From: Heterodera schachtii
Lineage: Eukaryota > Nematoda > Chromadorea > Rhabditida > Heteroderidae
Direction of reading: 5' to 3'
NCBI GenBank assembly: GCA_023374025.1
Contig: SIJG01000037.1
Span: 337,680 to 401,679 of the forward strand
DNA length: 64,000 nt
Made by a program: the position numbers and the translations under genes. Positions 15,487-26,799 of this stretch are shown here, piece after piece (the stretch's first letter is position 1; every line of letters begins with the position of its first letter). Below the pieces are notes generated by a model. It was not told where the DNA came from, made no database searches, and was given only the letters and a program-made list of their open reading frames with translations.

Positions 15487-18400
15487 TCACTTTCTGTTCT
15501 CCATCCAGTCGATAACATTGCAAATTTCATTAAATTCACGCAAAAGTTGTTGGCATTTTGAAAATTCCATGGTTTGATTTTCATCCCTTCTGTTCATCTG
15601 CTGGCTTCTTCCACTCTTTTCAACGAGACAAGAACCCGAAAGCGCCACTAAGCGCCGTATTCGTTTTGAATCGATTTGGTCGAAATTTGGCAAATACTCA
15701 TCGGGTGTGTCGTTGATGAAAGTCATTGTGCTGAAACAACGAAGTGAACATTCGCACTTTCCCATTTAATTAACCCCGGAGAAGCAGCCGAGGATTGGCC
15801 AATTTTGTCAAACAATGCCGAGCGGCTCTTCTCATTTAGTAGTTTGATCCGACCGGAAATAACCGGGACGAGCTCGAGTGCCAGTTTTTGACGATTTCCA
15901 GAAAGCTTATCACATTTAACTTCTGCTTCTTCGTCTGCCCCGTTGAGATAAAGCCGCGTGACCTCCTAAAACCAACAAAATTCCCATAATAAATAAATTG
16001 AAAAACGAGTGGTTTCATTGGGAAACGCTCTCCCCCCGCCCTCACATTGACTTGGAGTGTGGTCACATTCAACGCCCATTCCTTCGTCAGCCGATCGATC
16101 ACTTTTCGCAATTCTCGACAGCGTTCGCTGCTCTGTCCCGTCCTCTCATTCTCTCTCCCATGTGCCTCCATGCATTGCTCAATAAAGCGTTGCCTTCGGG
16201 TTTTTGTCCGATCGTCGACTCGTCCCATGGGAAGGAGCGGATGGGTGTGGAAAGGGTTGAAAAATGCGCGTTTGCCATTGGAATCGAACAGTGAGCTGGG
16301 CTTCGGATAAGCATTCGTTGCAAGATTAATCTGTGCAATTTGGCAGAAATTGGGGAACAAAAAGAAGAAGCGCAGTAACAAAAATAAAACAAAAATGAAT
16401 GAAAAATATTCTACCAAAAATTCACCTGAAGTTCAATGACTGCAGCGAGATGAGACATATGCAAAGCCAAGTGATAATTGACTGACTTTTGACAGTCAAT
16501 CAACTGAATCAAAGTTTGGCCAGTTAAGTTTCCAGCGAATTTTCTAGAAATAAACAATTAAAATAAATAAATAAATGACAATAAAATGTTGACCTTTCAG
16601 AGAATGATGAGTGCTGTTTGAACTTGTGGTGACAGATAAAATCAGTAAGTTCGGGGTCCTCCGAATGCAAGGATCCCGCCAATGGGCCGTAGGCAATGTC
16701 TTGTCTCGAACAGAGGTGACAGCACGACTCGGCCAACATTTCGAGGAATTTGCGTATGCAACTCGTGTAGTCAGGCTTAAATTTACAGTAATCATGAGAT
16801 TGTACTTAAAAATGCATCACCAAATCCCTCTCCACGATTAAGACATCCCTTCGCAGCAGTCGGTCTTTGCCCATCAATGGCAAAGTTCCGCCGTCTGACC
16901 TTCCGGGTCCAGCAGAACCCATCTGTTCCTCAATCAAAAGGAAACACTTCTTGAAGCTGGACGCAATGAAAGTGTCCCAAAGGAGCAAAGCCATGCCATT
17001 TTGCAACTTTGGAACCGAACAAAGGAATTGGAGCAGGTCAATAGAACGCTGACGAGGGAATTGGCCGAAATGAGAAGTAATGAATGCAACGCCAAAAACA
17101 ACCTTCAGTTTTGTGACTCTTCGCGATTCGTCCTTGTACCAAGCACTGGCGCATTCCCAGACGCAGTCGCAAAGTATCAATTCCAATCGCAAATTGTGCG
17201 GAAGTGTCCCTTTGCAAAGCAACCGAAGAGCGTGGAAGATTTTTACGTCAAAATGAATTTCATCGGTATTATTTTCACTGTGGACATCCGAAGAAAAAAG
17301 CGACACAATGCCATGGGCAGAAAAGGTCGGGAGATTAGAAACCCAAAGACCCAACTAAAAGAATGGGTTGAAAAAAACGACAACCGACCAACCAACCTGT
17401 TCCCGATAGAAACCAACACCCTTTTGGAGGAGTTTGGCAACGGAGAAATTTGATGCCGACAATTGCGACGAAAGCGATTCATCTGCCATTTGCTGTGAAA
17501 GCCATTGCAAAAGGTGTAAAACGCTCAAATGCAATGACAAAAATGCCCAAAAGGATGGCAATTCGTTGCACAGCTCCGAATAAAGCTCCAATTCGGGTTT
17601 ATCGAAAACAATAAAAGCATCGCCATCTTCCGTTGGAGTTTTCTGTTCTAAATTGGATAAAATTATGTGAAATTACAATTGAACCTAATTTAAACAATCA
17701 CCGCTTCCTCGACTGGCCTTTCTTTCATTGAGCGTAACTGACATTTTTTGGCACAAATCGCCCATTTGCACAGCGACCATCAGAGCAGCCGGCACATTAG
17801 TGCTGAATTAGAAAGAATTCCAAAAATCAAAACCAAGAATTGAAACGCTTTCTCAGTTTCCACGAAATTACAAAATAAAAGAAAATTGGGATATAACTTT
17901 TAAACATAAATTTAATGAAACTGTGTACCTTTCAATTACCATTTGTTCAATTGTTTTAAGTGTTTCTTTAAAGGATGTGGTCCAATTGCTGTTGTCAGAG
18001 TCTTCGACGAGCAAATTGAAAAGACCGAACATAAATTCAGCAAAATGAGCCGAAAAACAGTCCAATTTAAAGTTACACGGCGGGTAAAGCCAAAAAGCGC
18101 AGAGAGAAGTGACGAAGAAATCCTAAAAGTTAAGTAAAATCAATCAGCAATTTTGATATAGAGTAAATTTGATGGCAGAACACAACCCTACCTTTCTCAG
18201 CCGAAATTTTGATGTCAGACTCTTCAGAAATGATTCGAAGTCCGAAAAAGAATTCACGAAGAACGGAGCAAATAAAGTTGCACCCAATTTTGCCAAAAGG
18301 TTTGCGGGAATTTTTGTCGATAAATTATTTTCATCATATTTGGCAGTTATTGGCGTTCCAATTTGAGCATTATTGTCAAAAGTTTGATACAGATTCAAAT

Positions 18401-21400
18401 TGAAAAAGCCAACGAAATCGTTTAATTCCAAACGACAATTGGCGATATTTAATAGAGATGAAGCAATGGCCGAAGAACCGCTTAAAATTGAAAAGCAATG
18501 CTTACAATTAGGAAAATTAGAATAAACCCACTTATTGTCATTGACGAATTCGAGTATTGACAAAGCCTTTGCCAACAACGGATTAGTACGATCACATTGA
18601 ATTTGAGACAGATGCTTCACACACGCTTCAATCTCAGCAATTGGTTGGTCGTCAGTCGATATACAATCGGTAAATTTTTCATCCAAAATTGAGTAAAAAT
18701 CGATGGCAGAATGTAAAGCCAACAAATAAGGGAAAACGGACGATTGCTGTTTACAATCAGATTCGGATTTATCCGTTGCAACTTTATCCTGAAAATTTGT
18801 TGGTTAGCTAACTTATTAATTCTTTACGAATAAGCAGCTCACCTTTCCAACCATTCGGTTCACAAGTTCGCGCAACGATCGAACTGATATCAAAGTTCGC
18901 CGCCCTTTCTTATTCCCGGCATCGCTCTTTTTGGTCGAAGTCCCTCTCGATGAGACAATTAATGCTTCCAGAAATCTTTGTCTTGCCAAATTGGTTTTAA
19001 TTCGAAGCGCAAATTCAGCCAGTTTTTCTAAGTCAACGTCCGATTCATTGTCAGCATTCTCAGTTTTAATCATAAAATGTTCGAGACTGAACTGAAATTA
19101 CACATTTTAATTAATTAGGAGAATGAAACCCAACATCTTTTATCAAATGTTCGTCGTAAATCGATGTCGCACTCGTCGAAAGTGCGGAGAGATAAAAGGG
19201 CACATCGACGGACTGTAAAAAATGAATTCAGATTCACAAATAAATAAATGTTCCTCACATAAAGGAGTCCATCAGGCGTCAAAAAAACGGCCCCCGCTCG
19301 ACCACTCGCTTCCTGCGCTTCAGTCTCACGAACATCAGAGCCCCCAAATAAAATGCCACTGTGAACAACAGGCAATGAGAGCAACCGACTGCCCTCCTCA
19401 ACTTGAAAAGCCAAAACGCGTGGTCCATTCTAGAAAATAAACTTTTAGAGACGAAGATAAATTAATAATTTTCGGATTCCAGTGCCCCCAAAAACGTCGC
19501 CGGCCACCTAGACATAAAGCGGCGCAAAAAACGAAAACATTTGAAATATTTAAAATTAGATATTAAATAACAAAATTGCTACAATAAGTTTCCAGAAAAA
19601 CAAAAATCCTTGAGAACGTTTGTTTCTTAATTATTTTTTTTTTGAATTTTTCTAATATATTTATTTTTTGCAGCGAAGAGTTCCCCTCCCTAATTAGGAA
19701 TTTGGGCTCCTCTGAAACCATAGTCTGGTCGCCTTGTTTGAAACGGTGTAAAAAACCCTCACCAGCATCGACCATATTTCCAAAAGCCCTCTTTTTGGAG
19801 CAAAAATTGCTAGGAAAAGAGCTTTTTTCATTGGCGTCGTTCGTGAAGTGCTGACTGTCTCAATCCATGCGCATCTCGCTTGACGGTAACTGAAAAACAA
19901 ACCGTGAAAATAGGAAACGAAGGAAGCATATCGTCAAGGGCATAGGCGTAGCCAGGATATACAAACAATGAGGGGTGTAACCCCCGCCCCCCCCCCTCCT
20001 CGGAGACTTTTTTAACAAATCATGGAAAGTTTTCTTTCTCTGCGGGTACCCACCACACCAGACTTTCAATGTTTTTTTTGTTGTTGAAAATAGCGCATTT
20101 AAAAATTTCAAACGGCCCCGCCCCCCCCCCTAATTGTAAGACAAGGGCTGGCCACCCCCTTGGCAGTCGTACCCTTTCCAAATTCGAATGATTCGTCTAG
20201 TGCGCGTATTAACGAGCACAATCCGTCCATAGTTATCGGAAACAGCGACAAATGGCCACCCGGGAGTTGGCGCAATAAATGTCCGATCGGCACTTCTTTT
20301 TCCATCCCTGAGAATACTCTTAATCGGCACCCAATTTGTACGCACATCGGCAGCAGATTTCTTGACAGAACGGTCCTTACGAGAAGTGCCAAGACCAGTG
20401 AAAGAACGGAAGCCAAAAGAAGGAATATTGTTGGTGATCTGAAACATAAATTTTGACGAGTTAGCAATATTTTGTTTAACACCTTTTCCGACTTGAAATC
20501 ATCATAGGATTTCCCCGTAAGGTTTTTATTAGAAAATCTTATTCTTTTACAATTAGTGTGGAATTTCCAACCCTAAGAATCTGAAAAGGGAAGGACACGA
20601 ACTGTAAGTCGAAAAATGCATATGACCATTGGATAGAGCAGGGTCTATTATGAGGGCGTAAAATTTAAAATTCACAATAGAGTCGACCCTGCTATCCAAT
20701 GGTATAACACATATGCATTTTCCGACTTACAGTTCGCGCCTTTCCTTGTGAGACCTCAAAAACCGGGTACACCCCAAAACGTCGCCGGCTGAAACGTCGC
20801 CGGCCGAAACGTCGCCGGGACATAACGTCACCGCAAAAAAATTAAAAATTTTTCAAAATTTTAAGAAAATTTAAAGTTATTTTAGCTTTTTTGAAAATCT
20901 AAGTGTTAATAAAAACTAAATTTGTTGATTTCTAAGAAAAAAAATCGAAAAAAACTTAAAAAAAATTTTTTTCCTTGAATTTCTTAATAAAAAATTTTTT
21001 TTTCGAATTTTTCTAGAATTTTTTCCGAACCAGGCTAGGTAACTAAAAAATTTTTGATAATTTTTTTTATAAAATTTTAAAAAATTTTGCGGCGACGTTA
21101 TGTCCCGGCGACGTTTCGGCTGGCGACGTTTTGTCCTGCTCCCTCAAAAACCAAATTTGTTCCCTACAATTTTTACATGAGAAGTGAGCGAGAAAATGGC
21201 ATCACTGAGAGTCCCAACCACCGGCTGTGTGTCGTGCCACAAAAAGGAGACAAATTCGCTATTTTCTCCGCCATCCGTTTTCTTTTTTGTCGCGGGTGTG
21301 CACAAATATTGGGCGTAAATTGGCAGCTGACTTCGATAAACATTTTCCTTAAATTAATAAAGTCAAGCATTACTTAGAAAAACAACGCAAAACAAAGGAA

Positions 21401-22859
21401 ATATTTTAACAAACTCCAAAAATAGCCGACCATTAACAAAACTGATTCTCTTAAAAAAACGATTGATGCAACTTAACATTCCATTTTTCAAAAAGTTTAG
21501 GAAAAAAAAATTGTTGTATAGGCACGCGCGAGAAAATATTTAAGAATTTTTAAAATAGAAATATGAAAACCCGATTTTTTAAAACTCACACTTCTTCCGG
21601 CTGAATAAAACGCACTCATATACTGGTCAAAAGTGCCGGGTCTCGTTAATCCAATGGACTGAAAATCGCCAACATGCTCATATCTGTCCAGCTTCAGTTG
21701 GTGCGCGTTAAGTTGCAAATTCCCGCAAATTTCGCTGAATGAGCGATCCCCACGGGCAATCTGTGCCCTCGCCGTACGAAGAGTTGTGTAAAGAGAAAGG
21801 CCTTCGATGATGACGAGTTTGGCAGCGGAAGTAAGCGCGACGAGTTCTTCGGGGAATTGAGAGAAAAGGCGACACGAATGGCCAACCTTGATTCCCGGGC
21901 AGAATTGAATGGCCGAGTCGCAACGATAGAATCGGACAGTTTGCGCATCTTTCCGTGAAAATGAGAGTTCCCCGCTCGGTGTAAAACATCAATTCGCCAG
22001 TGCTCAAGCCCTTAGAGGAGCAAATGTTTCACATTTCGGTAATATTTGGCGGAATGATTAAATACAATGCAAATGCAAGTCCAATCTGTCGTCAATGACT
22101 GGCTGGAGGAATTGGACTGAGGCGGCTGTACTCCAAAGACGGCTAATGACAAAATGAAAGTCCGGTCATCGACACGTTCAATCTCAACCCTCGCAGCCAT
22201 TTCCATCGAATTTAACCCATCGGTTGGCCGTTTGGAGCGTTCCAATATCACGAACTTTTGCGCAGTGCAAATCACCAAAATGTCCATGTTCATGCTCATG
22301 GAGATTAGCGATTTGCGTAGCCATCGTTTCCGTACCATCTCAAAATTTGTCCCTTCGAATTCATCAGCGAAATTACCCTTAATTTGTATTATAGTAACAA
22401 TATTTCTCGGTTCGTATTTATCTACCCAATTGAGCAGTTCCGCACTTGCGCTTCCTTCGCCTTCTCTTTCGTCTTCGTCCTCTGTCTCAAAACTGTACTC
22501 ATTCAAGTCCTCCGGAGAATATAACAATGATTCGTTGATGTTCTTTCGTTGATCATCTGAATTATTCAGAAATTAAAAATTGAACGATTGAATCTCTTTT
22601 TGCTTAATTCGAGAATAAAATTAATTCTGTTATTAAGGTATTCATGTCAATGCCCCTCAAGTGCTGACCTTTTTTCTGCGCTGAATTTCGGGTAGTTATA
22701 TCTCGATTGAGAAATTTTTCAATAGATATTATGGTGTCTACTGAAATTTTGGCCTTGCAACTCAGCGTATTGTGAAGCATTGTAAACGAAAAGCAAAATT
22801 CTAAAATTTCTTCTAATTTATTATCTCCCAAAATAGTTGAAGGCGGCATATTAAAATTC
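15487..22859 (-). CDS. rbg-2: RAB3GAP2-like Rab3 GTPase-activating complex, non-catalytic subunit
   Basis: Large multi-exon gene for the regulatory subunit of the Rab3GAP/Rab18-GEF complex, acting on secretory vesicles and ER. N-terminal exon 22859-22669 joins in phase to exon 22556 (NINESLLYSPEDLNEYSFE). The beta-propeller part contains MDILVICTAQKFVILERSKR, DWTCICIGLSTGELMFYTER, EELVALTSAAKLVIIEGLSL, LTRPGTFDQYMSAF, GWPFVAVSDNYGRIVLVNTR with RIWKGYRQARCAWIETV, and FAPKRGLLEIWSM. C-terminal helical parts include NGMALLLWDTFIASSFKK with KDRLLRRDV (about 17000-16820) and KPSSLFDSNGKRAFFNPFHT (about 16310-16230). All occur in the order of the human protein. The last exon ends at 15487. Introns carry several repeats. 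A frame change near 21965-21979 is not explained by a normal intron. Confidence 0.92.
19482..19535. repeat. fragment of the ACGTCGCCGG repeat family
   Basis: Short intronic sequence AAAACGTCGCCGGCCACC...GACATAAAGCGGCGC matching the end of the inverted-repeat element at 20765-21141. It is a truncated or solo end inside the same gene. Confidence 0.6.
19941..20150. mobile_element. MITE-like insertion in a RAB3GAP2 intron
   Basis: Begins with CATAGGCGTAGCCAGGATAT, has a GGGGTG...poly-C block near each end (19975-20000 and 20120-20132) and lies in the short intron between RIWKG and YRQARC. The left end resembles the CATAGG...GG end of the hAT-like element at 47512. The right end is less clear and no exact target duplication was found. 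Confidence 0.45.
20591..20753. repeat. foldback hairpin, about 55-bp arms
   Basis: The left arm (20591-20645) and right arm (about 20685-20750) are near-perfect reverse complements, sharing GAACTGTAAGTC, AAATGCATATG, CCATTGGATAG and CAGGGTC. A loop of about 40 AT-rich bases separates them. The hairpin sits in a RAB3GAP2 intron next to the element at 20765. Confidence 0.85.
20765..21141. mobile_element. non-autonomous element with ACGTCGCCGG inverted ends
   Basis: Ends are inverted copies of a motif series: AAAACGTCGCCGGCTGAAAC...GGGACATAACGTC at 20776-20834 and its reverse complement at 21088-21137. The interior is AT-rich and non-coding. The 11-bp sequence CCTCAAAAACC stands at 20754-20764 and again at 21142-21152, as expected for a duplicated target site. 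No transposase is encoded. Confidence 0.75.
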
Positions 22860-22904
22860 ACAAGAAAAATATAAACTTGAATCCTATATATTAAAGTTGA
22901 GTGT

Positions 22905-24545
22905 TTGTCAGCGCCTCCCATCGATTCGTCTACTCAACGATTCGTCTATTATACGATTCGTCTACTATACGATCCGTCTACTCAGCCAAAATGTGACGAT
23001 TCGTCTACTCAGTCAAATGTCAACGATTCGTCTATTATACGATTCGTCTACTCGACGATTCGTCTACTCTGCCAAAATACGACGATTCGTCTACATTATT
23101 CGTCTACTCCTCCAAAAAAGTTCTAAAACCCGGATTCGAACTCGAACAAACCTTAAAGCCATTTTTCTGGGGTTTTCCTACTTAAAAAGCAGTTTCCATA
23201 GCTTTTTATGGCGATTCACACAATTCTAACACTCTTAGACTAATTCAGAACCAAGAATACACAAAAATCAAGACCCTTCCGAAGAAATATTCAATCAAAA
23301 ACTTGCATAAAATTTTACTGATCAAACATAACAAAACGAATCAATATGATGATTATCACGAGATTAGGGTTAAACAAATTGCAACCGATATTATGAGGAA
23401 TAAAGGTTATAAAATTTCATCAATTGAAAATTGGTCAATCTTCTGGCTCTGCATGTTCAATTGTTCAGTGCCGTCGAGAAGCGACTGGGCCAACTTGTCG
23501 CGCAATCTTTCTTCATTTCAGCGGTTCAAATAATGCGGAATTGCTGCTGATTCTTTTTGTTTCACGTTCCTAAAACTTAAAAGAAGAAAAAACCATTGAA
23601 TTGGGACGGACCATCGGAACTTACTTCTCCCTTTTTGGCGGTGCACTTCGCTGTCGTGCAACAGTGTTTTCGCCATCCTTCATTAATTGGTCACGGGCAG
23701 CAAAAATTCAAAGGGTTTACCCGGTCCTGTTGCCGTAAATCTTCCTTTTCTGCCTAAAAACTGAAACAAATAGGACTAAAAAAGTTGCAGACGCACCTTC
23801 TCATTCTGCCGCCAGTGCGAGATCAATGCCCATAGCAACAAAGATTTCGTCCTTGGTGTCTGCATGGACTTCCGCCAGCATTTTGGATGGATTTTGGCGC
23901 GGGTTTTCCATCGCTGTCTTCTTAATTTTGTTGCGTTTTTGTTCTGCGTGGAAGCACACTGGATTTGGCAGATGATTTTGGCTGTTGTCGTCGAAATCTG
24001 ACGACTTTCTTGTGCGTTTTGATGCCTTCAGTAGCTGCTGTTGTTCAATTAGTGTTCGAATTGATTTCATTTGCTTAAAATGAGAAAATTGATTTAAAAT
24101 AGGTTGAATTAATAAATTATGAAAAAACGTTGAAAGTAGCAAATGGATCAGGAGGAATATAGCAAAAAAATATTTGATACTTTAAGCCCTTGGTCTGTTT
24201 CGGGTCTAAATGTATGTCATAGGGTCATAACAAGTCCAGCGTCCAAGAAAAATGTAAAAATTTTCATATTCACATTGATTTTTGTTCATAAATAATTTAT
24301 ATTTGTTTTAGTTGACGAATCGTCACTTTTTGGCTGAGTAGACGAATCGTTTAGTAGACGAATCGTTGCTTTTTTGCTTAGTAGACGAATCGTCACTTTT
24401 TGGCTGAGTAGACGAATCGTCGAATAGACGAATCGTGTAATAGACGAATCGTGGCTTTTTGGCTGAGTAGACGAATCGTCACTTTTTGGCTGAGTAGACG
24501 AATCGTCGAGTAGACGAATCATAGGCGCGCCAAAGTTTCTTTTGC
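22905..24545. mobile_element. element bounded by inverted arrays of CGATTCGTCTACTC
   Basis: Left array (22919-23110) holds about 11 copies of CGATTCGTCTACTC-like units, some followed by AGCCAAAATGTGA. Right array (24312-24525) holds about 11 copies of the reverse complement (GAGTAGACGAATCGTCA plus CTTTTTGGCT). The outer edges are also related: GCGCCTCCCATCGATTCG on the left, and CGAATCATAGGCGCGC on the right, read on the opposite strand. The inverted layout suggests one element of about 1.6 kb. No target duplication was identified. It lies just upstream of the RAB3GAP2 start. Confidence 0.6.
23530..24085 (-). CDS. small hypothetical gene between the inverted arrays
   Basis: Minus-strand coding-like segments: a Lys/Gln-rich exon (about 24070-23812; MKSIRTLIEQQQLLKASKRT..., ending near DEIFVAMGIDLALAAE), a segment with DQLMKDGENTVARQRSAPPK (about 23695-23625), and a joinable exon ending IPHYLNR before TGA near 23530. 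The 23625 donor GTAAGT and the acceptor TTTTAG give an in-phase join. The middle join is not solved. Just downstream, an open segment with LLDGTEQLN (23510-23395) looks like a fragment of a SNARE or other coiled-coil protein. No family recognised; it may be a decayed gene. Confidence 0.3.
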
Positions 24546-25235
24546 TTAGAGTGAACAGACGCGTGCTGCTGTGCAGCAGCAGTCTGTTGAACGCGTGCGT
24601 GTGTGTGGGGGTGGGGGGGAGGGAGTGGGAAAACAGAGAGAGTAAATTGCAATGGAAAAGTAAAGGGAGTAAAAGAAAGGAAAGGGAGAGATAATGGGAA
24701 ATTTGTCTCACATCCCATACCTTTTTACACCCCATTTTTTATTGTATAAAATATTTAATAAAAGAATGAGCACATTTTTGTGTTTGTTTCAGTGGTAAAG
24801 CCAGTATATGAAAGTTCGTTTTTGTATGTGTAAAAAATAATTTGAAGAATTAAATATTGTTTTTGCTGTTTTTCATTATTTTTTTTTGTCAGTGTGTTCA
24901 AAAAGCACTCTTAAATTTTTTTTATTGTTTTTGTTAATTGATTTGATTTTGATATTAAAGATTTTGTTTTGATTATGCAAACGATAATGGAGAATTGTTT
25001 GATTAAAAAATGCATTAGAATTGGTTTGAATGAAAAATGTTTGTTACTTAAAAAAGTTTTTTGTACTTTTCCTTGATTATAATACGAAAAGAATCAGATT
25101 TGGTTTTTGATATTTGAGTTTCGATGATTGAAATGTCGGAGAATTGAGTCCCGGTAATTGTGTTGCTGAAGGATTGATGAGATTAAGTCCAGTGTTTTGA
25201 ATTCCGGAGAGAATTGAGTTCCAGTGATTAAATGA
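24546..25235. other. AT-rich spacer, no gene recognised
   Basis: Contains a short GC palindrome-like GCTGCTGTGCAGCAGC near 24565 and a GTGTGTGGGGG tract, then AT-rich sequence to 25090. Nothing codes convincingly. Confidence 0.35.
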
Positions 25236-25244
25236 TGGTGGTGG

Positions 25245-25690
25245 CGCAGAAAATTGTTGGGGGGCCGAAGGCCCCCGTACGAGGCCGCGAAGCGGCCGAG
25301 CGAGTACCTTTGGCGCAAAAAATTGTTGAGGGGGCCGGAGGCCCCCGTACGAGGCCGCGAAGCGGCCGAGTGAGTACCTTTGGCGCAAAAAATTGTTGAG
25401 GGGGCCGGAGGCCCCCGTACGAGGCCGCGAAGCGGCCGAGTGAGTACCTTTGGCGCAGAAAATTGGTGTAACGGGAGAGGGCGGGGGGGTTGGGGCCGTA
25501 GGCCCCGTACGAGGCCGCGAAGCGGCCGAGCGAGTACCTTTGCCGCAAAAAATTGTTGAGGGGGCCGAAGGCCCCCATACGAGGCCGCGAAGCGGCCGAG
25601 TGAGTACCTTTGGCGCAGAAATTGGTGTAATGGGAGAGGGCGGGGGGTTGGGGCCGTAGGCCCCGTACGAGGCCGCGAAGCGGCCGAGCC
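25245..25690. repeat. tandem array of GNA-loop palindromes, 70/90-bp unit
   Basis: Six units spaced 70 or about 90 bp. Each has hairpin A (GGGGCC-GNA-GGCCCC, with loops GAA, GGA or GTA) and 7-10 bases later hairpin B (GGCCGC-GAA-GCGGCC), then GAGTACCTTTGGCGC and AATTGTTG. Hairpin B starts near 25283, 25353, 25423, 25513, 25583 and 25671. Long open frames across it (LGRFAASYG-type translations) are repeat artefacts. Confidence 0.9.
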
Positions 25691-25739
25691 CTCCCCAACT
25701 GTTCAACATCCCAAGGCACAGAAAAAGTTAAAAATGCTA

Positions 25740-26645
25740 AAGAAATTTGCTGAGGTTGAGTCCCGGCGATTGGAATGCTGGTGGATTGAGTCCCAGAGAT
25801 TGAAATGCTGGAGGGCTGAGTCCCAGGGATTGAAATGCTGGTGGGTTGAGTCCCAGTGATTGGAACTTTGGTGGGTTGAGTCCCAGTGATTGGAATGTTC
25901 GTGGGTTGAGTCCCAGGGATTGAAATGCTGGTGGGTTGAGTCCCAGGGATTGAAATGTTGGAGTGTTAAGTGATGGCGATTGGAATGTTGGTGGGTTGAG
26001 TCCCAGTGATTGGAATGTTAGTGGGTTGAGTCCCAGTGATTGGAATGTTGATGGGTTGAGTCCCAGGGACTGAAATGTTGGTGGGTTGAGTCCCAGGGAT
26101 TGAAATGTTGGAGTGTTAAGTGATGGCGATTGGAATGTTGGTGGGTTGAGTCCCAGTGATTGGAATGTTGGTGGGTTGAGTACCAGTGATTGGAATGTTG
26201 ATGGGTTGAGTCCCAGGGACTGAAATGTTGGTGGGTTGAGTCCCAGTGATTGGAATGTTGGTGGGTTGCGTCCCAGGGATTGAAATGCTGGAGGGCTGAG
26301 TCCCAGGGATTGAAATGCTGGAGGGCTGAGTCCCACTGATTGAAATGCTGGAGGGCTGAGTCCCAGGGATTGAAATGCTGGTGGGTTGAGTCCCAGTGAT
26401 TGGAATGCTGGTGGGTTGAGTCCCAGGGATTGAAATGTTGGAGTGTTAAGTGATGGCGATTGGAATGCTGGTAGGTTGAGTCCCAGTGTGATTGAAATGC
26501 TGGAGGGCTGAGTCCCAGGGATTGGAATGCTGGTGGGTTGAGTCCCAGTGATTGAAATGCTGGAGGGTTGAGTCCCGGCGATTGAAATGCTGGTGGATTG
26601 AGTCCCAGGGACTGAAATGCTGGTGGGCTGAGTCCCAGTGATTGG
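25740..26645. repeat. 30-bp minisatellite
   Basis: About 30 head-to-tail copies of a 30-bp unit, TGAAATGCTGGTGGGTTGAG followed by TCCCAGGGAT. Because 30 is a multiple of 3, the minus strand has an open frame of over 300 codons repeating a 10-residue unit of the type FQSLGLNPPT. One unit with two extra bases near 26485 shifts the frame, and no start context, intron or domain supports a gene. A variant unit (GTGTTAAGTGATGGCGAT) recurs at four places, suggesting higher-order structure. Confidence 0.92.
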
Positions 26646-26664
26646 AGAAAAGCCAAGAAAAGGA

Positions 26665-26770
26665 TGCGAGGCCGCGAAGCGGCCGAGCCAGTCGATTTTA
26701 TAATTCATAGTCCTATAATACAATCGTAATACCTAGCGGGGGATGCGCCGAAGGCGCTGACCCCGCTAGT
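26665..26770. repeat. two further GNA-loop palindromes at the right edge
   Basis: One more copy of GGCCGC-GAA-GCGGCC (about 26669) and, 60 bases on, GCGCC-GAA-GGCGC (about 26743) nested in the longer inverted pair CTAGCGGGG...CCCCGCTAG (26732-26769). Confidence 0.85.
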
Positions 26771-26799
26771 TTAAATAAAAACTTAAAAACATCAATAAA

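Noticed and set aside
22905..23130. CRISPR-like array
   Set aside because: Repeats are 14 bp, imperfect, with irregular or no spacers, in a eukaryotic intergenic region.
25228..25719. Open frames repeating LGRFAASYG and VRGPSAP
   Set aside because: They are translations of palindromic 70/90-bp units.
25737..26723. A 328-codon minus-strand open frame with 10-residue repeats
   Set aside because: Translation of a 30-bp minisatellite; it is out of frame after one irregular unit and has no supporting exons.
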